64,000 nucleotides of DNA from Flavobacterium aeripolare (GCF_013294025.1 NZ_JABSNL010000002.1:62001-126000), one strand, 5' to 3'. Positions 19,965 to 30,529 are shown, counted from the stretch's first letter. Notes: generated from the letters alone by a model not told the origin. Numbers and translations: made by a program.

Positions 19965-20234
19965 ATGGCTAAAGAATCAATGAAAGCCCGCGAGGTTAAG
20001 AGAGAAAAAACGGTAGCAAAGTATGCTGAGAAAAGAAAAGCTTTGTTAGAAGCTGGAGATTTCGTAGGTTTGCAAAAGTTACCGAAAAACGCTTCACCTG
20101 TTCGTTTGCATAATAGATGTAAATTGACTGGTAGACCAAGAGGGTATATGCGTCAATTCGGTATTTCACGTGTTACATTTCGTGAAATGGCTAATAATGG
20201 ATTGATACCAGGAGTTAAAAAAGCTAGTTGGTAA
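19965..20234 (+). CDS. rpsN: 30S ribosomal protein S14 (zinc-free form)
   Basis: S14 is part of the 30S head. At 89 residues, with [20 protein letters not shown] and only one cysteine in that region, it is the long zinc-independent form rather than the 61-residue CxxC/CxxC type. It lies 3 nt after rplE and is followed by a 71-nt gap with a strong hairpin before rpsH. Confidence 0.97.
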   Translation: MAKESMKAREVKREKTVAKYAEKRKALLEAGDFVGLQKLPKNASPVRLHNRCKLTGRPRGYMRQFGISRVTFREMANNGLIPGVKKASW

Positions 20235-20251
20235 AAAATTGAATTTTAATT

Positions 20252-20297
20252 GGTTAAAGGTTCGCCAGAAAGTCTGGCGAAAACCATAACCGCAAAT
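20252..20297 (+). promoter_or_regulatory. Strong intercistronic hairpin between rpsN and rpsH (candidate S8 site)
   Basis: A perfect 9-bp stem TTCGCCAGA (20261-20269) with TCTGGCGAA (20273-20281) closes a 3-nt loop. It can be extended through GG/CC and an outer GGTTA/TAACC pairing across small bulges. No T-tract follows, so it is not a terminator. It is the most GC-rich structure in the cluster and sits about 10-20 nt before the rpsH start. S8 is a known autoregulator in E. coli, acting at a different site of the spc operon. Confidence 0.55.
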
Positions 20298-20305
20298 ATA
20301 TACAT

Positions 20306-20704
20306 ATGTATACAGATCCTATTGCAGATTATTTAACTAGGGTTAGAAACGCTGTGGCTGCAAACCACAAAGTTGTCGAAATTCCTGCATCTAATCTAAA
20401 AAAAGAAATAACTAAGATCTTATTTGATCAAGGTTATATCTTAAGTTACAAATTTGAAGACAACGCTGTTCAGGGTTCGATCAAAATTGCTTTGAAGTAT
20501 GATAAAGATACTAAAGAGTCAGTAATTAAAGATATCCAGAGAATTAGTAAACCAGGTTTACGTAAATATTCAAGTTCTTCTTCTATTCCAAGAATCCTTA
20601 ACGGATTAGGAATTGCTATTGTTTCAACATCTAAAGGTTTGATGACTGGAAAAAAAGCAAAACAACTTAATGTTGGTGGAGAGGTAATTTGTTACGTATA
20701 CTAA
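20306..20704 (+). CDS. rpsH: 30S ribosomal protein S8
   Basis: A primary 16S rRNA-binding protein and a translational autoregulator in E. coli. The 132-residue protein starts [19 protein letters not shown] and ends with the RNA-binding [19 protein letters not shown] and [16 protein letters not shown]. It is preceded by the hairpin at 20252-20297. Confidence 0.98.
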   Translation: MYTDPIADYLTRVRNAVAANHKVVEIPASNLKKEITKILFDQGYILSYKFEDNAVQGSIKIALKYDKDTKESVIKDIQRISKPGLRKYSSSSSIPRILNGLGIAIVSTSKGLMTGKKAKQLNVGGEVICYVY

Positions 20705-20719
20705 TAAAAAGACTATAAG

Positions 20720-21262
20720 ATGTCAAGAATAGGTAAAAGCCCAATTGTAATCCCTGCTGGCGTAACTGTAGAAGTTAAAGACGGTATTATTACAGTAAAA
20801 GGAAAAAACGGTCAACTAACTCAGGAGTTTTCGGACGTTACTGTAACAGTTGAAGGTGATCAAGTTCAAGTTGAAAGATCATCGGATCATAAAGACCAAA
20901 GAGCAAAGCACGGATTATATAGATCATTGATTAATAATATGATCTTAGGTGTAACTGATGGTTTTACTAAATCATTAGAATTAGTAGGTGTTGGTTATAG
21001 AGCTTCAAATCAAGGTCAAAAATTGGATTTAGCTCTTGGATTTTCTCATAATATCGTATTGGATGTAGCTCCAGAAGTTACATTGGAGACGATCTCTGAG
21101 AAAGGAAAGAACCCAATCGTAAAGTTAACATCAATTGATAAACAACTTTTAGGTCAAGTTGCGGCGAAGATTAGAGGTTTCCGCAAGCCTGAGCCTTATA
21201 AAGGAAAAGGTGTTAAATTTGTGGGTGAAGTATTAAGAAGAAAAGCAGGTAAATCAGCTTAA
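20720..21262 (+). CDS. rplF: 50S ribosomal protein L6
   Basis: L6 lies near the factor-binding centre. The 180-residue protein starts MSRIGKSPIVIPAGVTVEV. It has two tandem L6 folds, LELVGVGYRASNQGQKLDLA in the second, and the C-terminal signature PEPYKGKGVKFVGEVLRRKAG. Standard spc position. Confidence 0.98.
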   Translation: MSRIGKSPIVIPAGVTVEVKDGIITVKGKNGQLTQEFSDVTVTVEGDQVQVERSSDHKDQRAKHGLYRSLINNMILGVTDGFTKSLELVGVGYRASNQGQKLDLALGFSHNIVLDVAPEVTLETISEKGKNPIVKLTSIDKQLLGQVAAKIRGFRKPEPYKGKGVKFVGEVLRRKAGKSA

Positions 21263-21275
21263 AAAATAAGAGATT

Positions 21276-21626
21276 ATGTCATTAACAAAACCTGAAAGAA
21301 GACAGAGAATTAGATTCAGAATTAGAAAATCAATTAGTGGTACTGCTACTAATCCAAGACTATCTGTTTTTAGAAGTAACAAAGAAATATACGCGCAACT
21401 TATTGATGACGTAAATGGAGTTACTTTATTAGCTGCTTCTTCAAGAGAAAAGGAAATAGGAAAAGGTACGAACGTAGAGGTTGCTACTGCAGTTGGGAAA
21501 CTAGTTGCAGAGAAAGCATTAAAAGCTGGGATAGAAGTTGTGACATTCGATAGAGGAGGTTACTTGTATCACGGGCGTATTCAATCATTAGCAGAAGGCG
21601 CGAGAGCTGCTGGACTTAAATTCTAA
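21276..21626 (+). CDS. rplR: 50S ribosomal protein L18
   Basis: A 5S rRNA-binding protein. The 116-residue protein has [38 protein letters not shown] and [20 protein letters not shown]. It lies 13 nt after rplF and 6 nt before rpsE. Confidence 0.98.
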   Translation: MSLTKPERRQRIRFRIRKSISGTATNPRLSVFRSNKEIYAQLIDDVNGVTLLAASSREKEIGKGTNVEVATAVGKLVAEKALKAGIEVVTFDRGGYLYHGRIQSLAEGARAAGLKF

Positions 21627-21632
21627 TATATT

Positions 21633-22157
21633 ATGTCTAATAAATACAAGAATGTAGAGTTAGTAAAACCAACTGGTCTTGAATTAAAAGATCGTTTGGT
21701 GAGTGTTAATCGTGTTACTAAAGTTACAAAGGGTGGTAGAGCTTTCGGTTTTTCTGCTATTGTAGTTGTAGGTGATGAGAATGGTGTTGTAGGACATGGA
21801 TTAGGAAAATCTAAAGATGTTTCTGAAGCAATCGCAAAAGCGGTAGAAGATGCTAAGAAAAATCTAGTGAAGATTCCTTTAAATGGTCAATCAGTACCAC
21901 ACGAACAAAAAGGTAAATTTGGTGGTGCACGTGTATTTTTAATTCCTGCCTCTCATGGTACTGGAGTTATTGCTGGTGGAGCTGTTCGTTCAGTTCTTGA
22001 GTCAGTAGGTATTCACGATGTATTATCTAAATCTCAAGGATCATCAAATCCTCACAACGTAGTTAAAGCAACTTTTGATGCTTTATTACAAATGAGAAGC
22101 GCCTATAGTGTTGCAAAACAAAGAGGAGTTTCTTTAGAAAAAGTTTTTAAAGGTTAA
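21633..22157 (+). CDS. rpsE: 30S ribosomal protein S5
   Basis: S5 supports decoding accuracy and helicase activity at the mRNA entry. The 174-residue protein has [40 protein letters not shown], and [20 protein letters not shown]. All are canonical S5 segments. Confidence 0.98.
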   Translation: MSNKYKNVELVKPTGLELKDRLVSVNRVTKVTKGGRAFGFSAIVVVGDENGVVGHGLGKSKDVSEAIAKAVEDAKKNLVKIPLNGQSVPHEQKGKFGGARVFLIPASHGTGVIAGGAVRSVLESVGIHDVLSKSQGSSNPHNVVKATFDALLQMRSAYSVAKQRGVSLEKVFKG

Positions 22158-22169
22158 TTCAAGGAAATT

Positions 22170-22352
22170 ATGGCTAAATTATTAGTAAAACAAGTTAGAA
22201 GTAAAATCAACTGTCCACTTGATCAAAAAAGAGGATTAGAAGCTTTAGGTCTACGTAAAATGGGTCAAGTTGTAGAACATGATTCAAACCCTGCAATCCT
22301 TGGGATGATAAACAAAGTTAAACACTTAGTTTCTGTAGAGGAAGCTAAATAA
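22170..22352 (+). CDS. rpmD: 50S ribosomal protein L30
   Basis: A 60-residue 50S protein starting MAKLLVKQVRSKINCPLDQK, with LEALGLRKMGQVVEHDSNPA. Short but standard for the family, and in the usual place between rpsE and rplO. Confidence 0.96.
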   Translation: MAKLLVKQVRSKINCPLDQKRGLEALGLRKMGQVVEHDSNPAILGMINKVKHLVSVEEAK

Positions 22353-22363
22353 CAAATACTGTT

Positions 22364-22816
22364 ATGAATTTAAGTAACTTACAACCAGCTGAAGGGTCAA
22401 CACACAATCAAAATAAAAGGTTAGGTAGAGGAGAAGGTTCTGGAAAAGGTGGTACTTCTGCAAGAGGTCACAAAGGAGCAAAATCTCGTTCTGGTTATTC
22501 TAAAAAGATTGGTTTTGAAGGAGGTCAAATGCCGCTTCAAAGACGTGTGCCTAAGTTTGGTTTCACAAACATCAATCGTAAAGATTACGAGGGTGTTAAT
22601 CTTGATACGATTCAAGCTTTAGTAGATAATGGAATCATTACTGATTCAATCGATATGACAACTTACGTTGCAAATCGTTTAGCTACTAAAAATGAAATCG
22701 TTAAGATTTTAGGTAGAGGAGAATTGAAAGCAAAATTAAAAGTAACCGCTCACAAATTTACTGCTACTGCAAAAGCTGCTATTGAAGCTGCTGGTGGAGA
22801 AGCTGTAACAATGTAA
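22364..22816 (+). CDS. rplO: 50S ribosomal protein L15
   Basis: A late-assembling 50S protein. The 150-residue sequence starts MNLSNLQPAEGSTHNQNKRL and shows the Gly-rich N-terminal extension GRGEGSGKGGTSARGHKGAK and GFEGGQMPLQRRVPKFGF. It lies 11 nt before secY. Confidence 0.98.
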   Translation: MNLSNLQPAEGSTHNQNKRLGRGEGSGKGGTSARGHKGAKSRSGYSKKIGFEGGQMPLQRRVPKFGFTNINRKDYEGVNLDTIQALVDNGIITDSIDMTTYVANRLATKNEIVKILGRGELKAKLKVTAHKFTATAKAAIEAAGGEAVTM

Positions 22817-22827
22817 TTTTTCAATTT

Positions 22828-24174
22828 ATGAAGAAATTTATTGAATCAATAAGTAATGTTTGGAAAATCGAAGAGCTAAAAAACAGGATTCTAATTACTT
22901 TAGGCCTGCTTTTAGTTTATCGTTTTGGAGCACATGTTACGCTTCCGGGAATTGATGCAACGCAACTAACAACTTTAGCAGGACAAACCAAAAGTGGTAT
23001 TGGTTCTATTTTAGATATGTTTACTGGTGGTGCATTCTCAAAAGCGTCTGTTTTTGCTCTAGGAATTATGCCTTATATTTCGGCATCTATTGTTGTTCAG
23101 TTAATGGGAATTGCTATTCCTTATTTGCAAAAGCTTCAAAGTGATGGTGAAAGTGGTAGAAAAAAGATTAATCAGATCACACGTTGGTTAACAATAGGGA
23201 TTACCTTGTTGCAAGGACCAACTTATATCTATAATCTCTATAGAACTTTACCTAGTAGTGCATTTTTATTAGGGTTTAATTCTTTTGAATTCTTATTTTC
23301 TTCAGTAATAATCTTGGTCACTGGTACTATTTTTGCTATGTGGTTAGGAGAAAAAATAACTGATAAAGGAATTGGGAATGGTATCTCGCTGTTAATTATG
23401 GTGGGTATACTTGCAAGATTTCCTCAAGCGTTTATACAAGAGTTTACTACAAGAGTTACAAATAACAATGGAGGTCCAATGTTATTGGTTATTGAAATCA
23501 TTATTTGGCTCTTAGTAATTGTTGCCTGTGTCTTGTTGACTATGGCAATTAGAAAAATACCAGTGCAGTACGCACGCCGTACTACATCAGGAGATTATGA
23601 ACAAGATTTGATGGGTGGTAATAGACAATGGATACCTTTGAAGCTTAATGCTTCGGGAGTTATGCCTATTATCTTTGCTCAAGCAATTATGTTTATTCCT
23701 GCTGCTGTAGCTGGGTTATCAAAATCAGAAGCATCTCAATCAATCGCTGGCGCTTTTAGTAATATGTTTGGGTTTTGGTATAATTTATTGTTTGCAACAT
23801 TAATTGTTGTATTTACTTTCTTTTATACTGCCATTACTGTTCCTACTAATAAGATGTCAGACGACCTTAAGAGGAGTGGAGGATTTATACCAGGTGTTAG
23901 ACCGGGTGCAGAGACTTCAGACTTCTTAGATAAAGTGATGTCATTGATAACTTTCCCAGGATCTTTATTTCTTGCTCTAATAGCTGTGTTTCCAGCGATT
24001 GTTGTAAGTGTTATGGATGTTCAACAATCTTGGGCAATGTTTTTTGGGGGTACCTCATTAATCATTATGGTTGGTGTTGCAATTGATACAATTCAGCAAA
24101 TCAATTCATATTTGTTAAATAAACATTATGACGGATTAATGAAAAGTGGAAAAAATAGAAAAGCAGTAGCTTAA
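22828..24174 (+). CDS. secY: Protein translocase subunit SecY
   Basis: The channel-forming subunit of the Sec translocon in the inner membrane. The 448-residue protein has ten predicted membrane segments and a plug region after the first. Conserved pieces include [25 protein letters not shown], the cytosolic loop [18 protein letters not shown] and [20 protein letters not shown]. It is cotranscribed with the spc ribosomal genes as in most bacteria. There is no adk or map between it and infA. Confidence 0.98.
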   Translation: MKKFIESISNVWKIEELKNRILITLGLLLVYRFGAHVTLPGIDATQLTTLAGQTKSGIGSILDMFTGGAFSKASVFALGIMPYISASIVVQLMGIAIPYLQKLQSDGESGRKKINQITRWLTIGITLLQGPTYIYNLYRTLPSSAFLLGFNSFEFLFSSVIILVTGTIFAMWLGEKITDKGIGNGISLLIMVGILARFPQAFIQEFTTRVTNNNGGPMLLVIEIIIWLLVIVACVLLTMAIRKIPVQYARRTTSGDYEQDLMGGNRQWIPLKLNASGVMPIIFAQAIMFIPAAVAGLSKSEASQSIAGAFSNMFGFWYNLLFATLIVVFTFFYTAITVPTNKMSDDLKRSGGFIPGVRPGAETSDFLDKVMSLITFPGSLFLALIAVFPAIVVSVMDVQQSWAMFFGGTSLIIMVGVAIDTIQQINSYLLNKHYDGLMKSGKNRKAVA

Positions 24175-24178
24175 TTTT

Positions 24179-24394
24179 ATGGCAAAACAATCAGCAATAG
24201 AACAAGACGGATCAATAATTGAAGCATTATCAAATGCTATGTTCCGTGTAGAATTAGAGAATGGACATATTGTAATTGCTCATATTTCTGGAAAAATGCG
24301 TATGCATTACATCAAATTATTACCTGGTGATAAAGTGAAGTTAGAAATGAGCCCTTATGATTTGTCAAAAGCGAGAATTACTTATAGATATTAA
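24179..24394 (+). CDS. infA: Translation initiation factor IF-1
   Basis: IF-1 occupies the A site during initiation. The 71-residue OB-fold protein has [39 protein letters not shown] and [14 protein letters not shown]. It lies 4 nt after secY. Confidence 0.98.
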   Translation: MAKQSAIEQDGSIIEALSNAMFRVELENGHIVIAHISGKMRMHYIKLLPGDKVKLEMSPYDLSKARITYRY

Positions 24395-24406
24395 AGGATA
24401 TTCACT

Positions 24407-24523
24407 ATGAAAGTTAGAGCATCAGTAAAAAAGAGAAGTCCCGAGTGCAAAATTGTGCGTAGAAAAGGGAGATTGTACGTTATAAACAAAAAGAATCCTA
24501 GATTTAAACAAAGACAAGGATAA
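24407..24523 (+). CDS. rpmJ: 50S ribosomal protein L36 (zinc-ligand-poor form)
   Basis: A 38-residue protein starting [20 protein letters not shown] and ending [13 protein letters not shown]36 of the zinc type has three Cys and one His. Here only C14 remains and the other positions are Ser, Asn and Arg, so it cannot bind zinc in the usual way. It lies 12 nt after infA and 2 nt before rpsM. Confidence 0.97.
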   Translation: MKVRASVKKRSPECKIVRRKGRLYVINKKNPRFKQRQG

Positions 24524-24525
24524 TT

Positions 24526-24900
24526 ATGGCAAGAATAGCAGGGGTAGATATCCCAAAAAATAAGAGAGGTGTTATAGCACTAACCTATATCTTCGGATTA
24601 GGAAGAAGTAGAGCTATTGAGATTTTAGAAAAAGCTCAAGTTAGCCAAGACAAAAAAGTTCAAGATTGGAATGACGACGAAATCGGAGCAATTCGTGAAG
24701 TAGTTGGTTCTTTTAAAATTGAAGGAGAATTACGTTCTGAAGTTTCTTTAAACATCAAACGTTTAATGGATATTGGATGTTATAGAGGTATCCGTCATAG
24801 AACTGGTCTTCCTTTAAGGGGACAAAGAACTAAGAATAACTCTAGAACTAGAAAAGGTAAAAGAAAAACTGTTGCGAACAAGAAAAAAGCAACTAAATAA
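24526..24900 (+). CDS. rpsM: 30S ribosomal protein S13
   Basis: S13 contacts P-site tRNA and the 50S subunit. The 124-residue protein starts [20 protein letters not shown] and has [20 protein letters not shown] and a basic tail rich in Arg and Lys. It opens the alpha part of the cluster. Confidence 0.98.
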   Translation: MARIAGVDIPKNKRGVIALTYIFGLGRSRAIEILEKAQVSQDKKVQDWNDDEIGAIREVVGSFKIEGELRSEVSLNIKRLMDIGCYRGIRHRTGLPLRGQRTKNNSRTRKGKRKTVANKKKATK

Positions 24901-24908
24901 TAAGTAAT

Positions 24909-25292
24909 ATGGCTAAAGCAACTGCAAAAAAACGTAAAGTTATCGTTGAATCAACGGGAGAAGCTCATATTTCTGCTACCTTCAATAACATCATTATTTC
25001 TTTGACAAACAAAAAAGGTGAAGTTATTTCATGGTCTTCAGCTGGTAAAATGGGTTTTAGAGGTTCTAAAAAGAATACTCCATACGCGGCTCAGATGGCA
25101 GCAGAAGATTGTAGTAAAGTAGCTCTTGAAGCTGGACTAAAAAAAGTTAAGGTTTATGTTAAAGGGCCAGGAAACGGACGTGAGTCTGCTATCCGTTCTT
25201 TACATAATGGTGGAATTGAAGTTACAGAGATTATCGATGTTACTCCAATGCCTCATAACGGATGTCGTCCTCCAAAGAGACGTAGAGTTTAA
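24909..25292 (+). CDS. rpsK: 30S ribosomal protein S11
   Basis: A platform protein of the 30S subunit. The 127-residue sequence has [40 protein letters not shown], and the C-terminal [15 protein letters not shown]. An 89-nt structured gap follows before rpsD. Confidence 0.98.
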   Translation: MAKATAKKRKVIVESTGEAHISATFNNIIISLTNKKGEVISWSSAGKMGFRGSKKNTPYAAQMAAEDCSKVALEAGLKKVKVYVKGPGNGRESAIRSLHNGGIEVTEIIDVTPMPHNGCRPPKRRRV

Positions 25293-25313
25293 TAATATAT
25301 TTAAGTATAACTA

Positions 25314-25364
25314 GGTAGAATAAACGATTATCGAAGGATATGACCTGAATTCATAATCTCTACC
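25314..25364 (+). promoter_or_regulatory. Structured RNA element before rpsD (candidate S4 leader)
   Basis: GGTAGA (25314-25319) pairs with TCTACC (25359-25364). After a 6-nt bulge, GATTAT (25326-25331) pairs with ATAATC (25353-25358). The apical part can add GAA/TTC and GG/CC pairs. The long bulged stem lies 17 nt before the S4 start, with no T-tract. S4 is a translational repressor in E. coli (alpha operon) and B. subtilis (rpsD leader). A role here is inferred. Confidence 0.5.
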
Positions 25365-25381
25365 TTAATTAATTTTTAGAA

Positions 25382-25987
25382 ATGGCAAGATATACTGGTC
25401 CAAAAACTAGAATTGCTCGTAAATTTGGCGAAGCAATTTTCGGAGATGATAAATCATTCGAAAGAAGAAATTACCCACCTGGACAACACGGGATGGCGAA
25501 AAAAAGAGGTAAAAAATCTGAATATGCTATCCAGTTAATGGAGAAACAAAAAGCTAAATATTCTTATGGAATTTTAGAAAAACAATTTAGAGGTTTATTT
25601 AAGAAAGCATCAGCTACTAAAGGTGTTACTGGTGAGGTTCTTTTACAATTATGTGAAGCAAGATTAGATAATGTAGTATTCAGAATGGGTATTGCTCCAT
25701 CTCGTAGAGGTGCTAGACAGCTTGTATCTCACAGACATATCACTGTTAATGGTGATGTGGTAAATATTGCTTCTTACCACCTTAAGCCTGGTGATAAGGT
25801 TGCTGTTCGTGAAAAATCTAAATCATTAGAAGCTATCGAACGTTCTTTATCTAATTCAAGTCATGTTTATGAATGGATTACTTGGAATAATGATGTTAAA
25901 GAAGGTACTTTTGTTACTGTACCAGCTAGACTTCAAATTCCAGAAAATATTAAAGAACAATTAATCGTAGAGTTGTACAACAAATAA
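25382..25987 (+). CDS. rpsD: 30S ribosomal protein S4
   Basis: A primary assembly protein of the 30S body and an RNA-binding autoregulator in several bacteria. The 201-residue protein starts [20 protein letters not shown]. It has [20 protein letters not shown] and the S4 RNA-binding domain (about 90-155, [20 protein letters not shown] and [19 protein letters not shown]). Its leader is structured. Confidence 0.98.
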   Translation: MARYTGPKTRIARKFGEAIFGDDKSFERRNYPPGQHGMAKKRGKKSEYAIQLMEKQKAKYSYGILEKQFRGLFKKASATKGVTGEVLLQLCEARLDNVVFRMGIAPSRRGARQLVSHRHITVNGDVVNIASYHLKPGDKVAVREKSKSLEAIERSLSNSSHVYEWITWNNDVKEGTFVTVPARLQIPENIKEQLIVELYNK

Positions 25988-26008
25988 TAATTGACTTAGT
26001 CGAAATTT

Positions 26009-27001
26009 ATGGCAATATTTAATTTTCAGAAGCCCGATAAAGTTATCATGATTGATTCGACTGATTTTGAAGGAAAGTTTGAATTCAGACCTTTAGAACC
26101 AGGATACGGATTAACCGTTGGTAATGCACTTAGAAGAGTTTTGCTTTCAGCATTAGAAGGTTATGCAATTACATCTGTCCGCATAGAAGGTGTAGATCAT
26201 GAGTTTTCTACTATCTCAGGAGTTGTTGAAGATGTTACCGAAATTATCCTTAATCTAAAACAAGTACGTTTTAAACGTCAAATTGAAGATATCGATAATG
26301 AAGCAGTTACTATTTCTGTTTCAGGTAAAGATCAATTAACAGCTGGTGATTTTCAAAAGTTTATCTCAGGTTTTCAAGTTTTGAATCCAGAACTGGTAAT
26401 TTGTAATTTAGACAGTAAAATCAAATTGAATTTTGATTTGACAATTGAAAAAGGTAGAGGATATGTTCCTGCTGAAGAGAACAAAAAACAGAATGCTGCA
26501 ATTGGAACTATTTTTACAGATTCGATTTTTACTCCGGTAAAAAATGTAAAATATGCAATAGAAAACTTCCGTGTAGAGCAAAAAACAGATTATGAAAAGT
26601 TAGTTTTTGAAATTAAAACTGACGGTTCTATTAATCCAAAAGATGCTTTAACTGAAGCTGCTAAAGTTTTAATTCACCACTTCATGTTGTTCTCTGATGA
26701 AAGAATTACACTGGAGGCTGATGAAATTGCACAAACAGAATCTTACGATGAGGAATCATTGCATATGAGACAATTGCTTAAAACTAAGCTTGTTGATATG
26801 GATTTATCTGTGAGAGCATTAAATTGCTTGAAAGCGGCTGAAGTTGATACTCTTGGAGATTTAGTATCTTTCAATAAAAATGACCTAATGAAATTCCGTA
26901 ATTTTGGTAAAAAATCTTTAACAGAGTTAGACGAACTTGTCGCTGTAAAGAATTTAACCTTCGGTATGGACTTAGCGAAATACAAACTAGATAAAGAATA
27001 A
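26009..27001 (+). CDS. rpoA: DNA-directed RNA polymerase subunit alpha
   Basis: The alpha dimer is the assembly platform of RNA polymerase. The 330-residue protein has an N-terminal dimerisation domain (about 1-235, with [20 protein letters not shown]) and a C-terminal helix-hairpin-helix domain (about 260-325, [32 protein letters not shown]) that contacts DNA and activators. It lies in the classical alpha-operon place, 21 nt after rpsD. Confidence 0.98.
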   Translation: MAIFNFQKPDKVIMIDSTDFEGKFEFRPLEPGYGLTVGNALRRVLLSALEGYAITSVRIEGVDHEFSTISGVVEDVTEIILNLKQVRFKRQIEDIDNEAVTISVSGKDQLTAGDFQKFISGFQVLNPELVICNLDSKIKLNFDLTIEKGRGYVPAEENKKQNAAIGTIFTDSIFTPVKNVKYAIENFRVEQKTDYEKLVFEIKTDGSINPKDALTEAAKVLIHHFMLFSDERITLEADEIAQTESYDEESLHMRQLLKTKLVDMDLSVRALNCLKAAEVDTLGDLVSFNKNDLMKFRNFGKKSLTELDELVAVKNLTFGMDLAKYKLDKE

Positions 27002-27006
27002 ATTAC

Positions 27007-27046
27007 TTCATATTTTGATCTCCAAAGCGGATAGTATCAAGATGAA
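27007..27046 (+). promoter_or_regulatory. Imperfect intercistronic hairpin between rpoA and rplQ
   Basis: TTCAT (27007-27011) with ATGAA (27042-27046) and TTGAT (27015-27019) with ATCAA (27036-27040) form two stacked stems. CC/GG pairing is possible at the tip. The 63-nt gap it fills is long for this cluster. It may be a processing or regulatory site. Weakly supported. Confidence 0.35.
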
Positions 27047-27064
27047 AGTATAAAAATACAAGTC

Positions 27065-27553
27065 ATGAGACACGGAAAAAAATTCAATCACTTAAGCAGA
27101 CAGACAGCTCATAGAAAATCTATGTTAGCTAATATGGCTTGTTCTCTAATCGAGCACAAACGTATTAATACTACTGTTGCTAAGGCAAAAGCGCTTAAAC
27201 AATTTGTTGAGCCTTTAATTACAAAGTCAAAATCAGATACTACTCATAACCGTCGTATCGTTTTTGCTTACCTACGTAGCAAGTATGCTGTTACTGATCT
27301 ATTTAGAGATGTAGCTGCTAAAGTTGGAGATCGTCCAGGTGGATACACTCGTATCATCAAAGTTGGAAATCGTTTAGGAGATAATGCTGATATGGCAATG
27401 ATCGAATTAGTAGATTTCAATGAACTTTATAATGGTGGTAAAAAAGAGGTTAAGAAAGCTAAAAGCCGTCGTGGTGGAAAAGCTAAGAAAGCAGATGAAG
27501 CTACTGAAGCTCCAGCTGCTGACACTGAAACTTCTACAGACGCTGCTGAATAA
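27065..27553 (+). CDS. rplQ: 50S ribosomal protein L17 with C-terminal tail
   Basis: L17 is near the tunnel exit. The 162-residue protein has the canonical domain (1 to about 115, [55 protein letters not shown]). A Lys-rich then Ala/Glu/Thr-rich low-complexity tail of about 40 residues follows. Such tails are common in Bacteroidota L17. It is the last gene of the cluster and is followed by a strong terminator. Confidence 0.97.
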   Translation: MRHGKKFNHLSRQTAHRKSMLANMACSLIEHKRINTTVAKAKALKQFVEPLITKSKSDTTHNRRIVFAYLRSKYAVTDLFRDVAAKVGDRPGGYTRIIKVGNRLGDNADMAMIELVDFNELYNGGKKEVKKAKSRRGGKAKKADEATEAPAADTETSTDAAE

Positions 27554-27580
27554 TTATGAAGGTAATAATTCAATAATATT

Positions 27581-27615
27581 AAGGATAAACTATTTATAGT
27601 TTATCCTTTTTTTTT
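27581..27615 (+). terminator. Terminator of the ribosomal cluster
   Basis: A 12-bp perfect stem (27581-27592 with 27597-27608) with a 4-nt loop, then a run of T residues to 27615. Confidence 0.93.
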
Positions 27616-27709
27616 GTTTATTTTTTCGATACATGCCATCTTGAGTATGGTATTGCAGTAGTACTGCATGTGTTGATTATTTAACTAATTTACGTCATAT
27701 TAAAATTAT

Positions 27710-27745
27710 TAAATTTGCACCTATTCTATTAAAGAATTAAATTTG
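27710..27745 (+). promoter_or_regulatory. carA promoter with doubled TAAATTTG box
   Basis: TAAATTTG occurs at 27710-27717 and 27738-27745, each followed by CA. The TTTG of the first copy lies exactly 20 nt before the TA of the second, so it can act as the -33 element of the downstream promoter. It could also be a second -7 box. The carA ATG is 18 nt past the second box. Confidence 0.65.
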
Positions 27746-27763
27746 CAATATATTTAACTACAC

Positions 27764-28861
27764 ATGAAATATACAACACGACAAAGCGCTATTTTATTAT
27801 TGAGTGATGGAACAATCTTTCACGGTAAATCAATTGGGATAAGCGGAACTACATTTGGTGAAGTTTGCTTCAATACAGGAATGACTGGCTATCAAGAAAT
27901 TTTTACTGATCCGTCATATTTTGGTCAGATCATGATTACAACTAATCCTCACATAGGAAATTATGGGGTTAATGAAAATGATGTTGAGTCTGATAGTATG
28001 AAAATTGCTGGATTGGTTTGTAAAAATTTTAGTTTTAATTATTCAAGAGAAGGAGCTAGTGACAGTTTAGAGAACTATTTTATTAAGCAAAATTTAATTT
28101 GCATCTCTGATGTAGATACAAGAGCATTAGTTAGTTATATTAGAGATAATGGCGCTATGAATGCTGTTATTTGTACAGATGGAACGTCTATTGATGACTT
28201 AAAAATAGCGCTTGCTAATGTTCCAGATATGAAAGGTTTAGAGTTGGCGTCTAAAGTATCAACCACATCGCCTTATTTTTACGGTAATGAAGATGCTAAG
28301 TATAAAGTAGCGGCTTTAGATTTGGGTATTAAGACTAATATTCTCAGAAATTTAGCTAAGAGAGACTGTTATATAAAGGTGTTTCCTTACGATGCTTCTT
28401 TTGAAGATTTAGCTAGTTTTAATCCAGATGGTTATTTTTTATCTAATGGACCTGGTGATCCAGAACCTTTATTAAGTGCGATTAAAGTTGCGCAAGATAT
28501 TATTAAATCTGATAAACCACTTTTTGGAATTTGCTTAGGCCACCAGATTATTGGTTTGGCAAATGGTGTAGCTACTTATAAAATGTTTAATGGCCACAGA
28601 GGGATTAATCATCCGGTAAAAAATTTGTTATCTGGTAAAGGAGAGATTACGTCCCAAAATCATGGCTTCAGTGTAAATAGAGAAGAGTTAGAAAAAAATA
28701 GTGAATTGGAGATAACTCATGTGCATTTAAATGATGGAACAGTTGCAGGGATGCGAATGAAAAATAAAAAATGTTTTTCTGTGCAGTACCATCCAGAGGC
28801 TAGTCCGGGTCCACATGATTCATCCTACCTTTTTGATCAATTTATTGACAGTTTATCATAG
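27764..28861 (+). CDS. carA: Carbamoyl-phosphate synthase small (glutaminase) subunit
   Basis: Hydrolyses glutamine and channels ammonia to the large subunit CarB for carbamoyl phosphate, feeding arginine and pyrimidine synthesis. The 365-residue protein has the N-terminal CPSase domain (about 8-140, FGEVCFNTGMTGYQEIFTDP). The C-terminal class I glutaminase has the nucleophile motif FGICLGHQIIGLA and the catalytic His-Glu in SVQYHPEASPGPHDS. carB is not next to it. It is a single transcription unit with its own promoter and terminator. Confidence 0.97.
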   Translation: MKYTTRQSAILLLSDGTIFHGKSIGISGTTFGEVCFNTGMTGYQEIFTDPSYFGQIMITTNPHIGNYGVNENDVESDSMKIAGLVCKNFSFNYSREGASDSLENYFIKQNLICISDVDTRALVSYIRDNGAMNAVICTDGTSIDDLKIALANVPDMKGLELASKVSTTSPYFYGNEDAKYKVAALDLGIKTNILRNLAKRDCYIKVFPYDASFEDLASFNPDGYFLSNGPGDPEPLLSAIKVAQDIIKSDKPLFGICLGHQIIGLANGVATYKMFNGHRGINHPVKNLLSGKGEITSQNHGFSVNREELEKNSELEITHVHLNDGTVAGMRMKNKKCFSVQYHPEASPGPHDSSYLFDQFIDSLS

Positions 28862-28864
28862 AGT

Positions 28865-28908
28865 AAAATAAAAAGGATTACATTAATTTATGTAATCCTT
28901 TTTATTTT
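28865..28908 (+). terminator. carA terminator (19-bp perfect stem)
   Basis: A 19-bp perfect inverted repeat (28865-28883 with 28890-28908) with a 6-nt loop. The A-rich and T-rich flanks are part of the stem, so it could work in both directions. Confidence 0.9.
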
Positions 28909-29083
28909 CTAAACCGATAATGATCTAATTGATGATTTAAAATTGTTGCTAGTTTTTAAGCGATCATATTTATTTACAGTAATAACATTAGTAAATTTTA
29001 ATTTTATTTAATTATTATTAAAATATACAACGTTTTCGTTAATAACATTCACTTATTTCACATTACTGTTAGAAAAGATAGAA

Positions 29084-29091
29084 TATATTTG
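29084..29091 (+). promoter_or_regulatory. eno promoter -7 box TATATTTG
   Basis: An exact TAnnTTTG match 27 nt before the eno ATG. The -33 TTTG is not clear at 20 nt upstream. Confidence 0.55.
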
Positions 29092-29097
29092 TAATAA

Positions 29098-30411
<1,314 letters not shown>

Positions 30412-30434
30412 GACTATCCTAAATAGTTGTCTAG

Positions 30435-30467
30435 AAGCCATCCGTATTTTGCGGATGGCTTTTTTTG
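30435..30467 (+). terminator. eno terminator
   Basis: AGCCATCCG (30436-30444) pairs with CGGATGGCT (30452-30460) and is followed by seven T residues. Confidence 0.93.
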
Positions 30468-30521
30468 TTAAATTTAACAATATCATTGTGATTTTCTCTT
30501 TTTAGTTATTGTTTTTATCCT

Positions 30522-30529
30522 TAGATTTG
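30522..30529 (+). promoter_or_regulatory. Possible gltA promoter box TAGATTTG
   Basis: Matches TAnnTTTG, 38 nt before the gltA ATG. No -33 element at the expected spacing. Confidence 0.4.
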
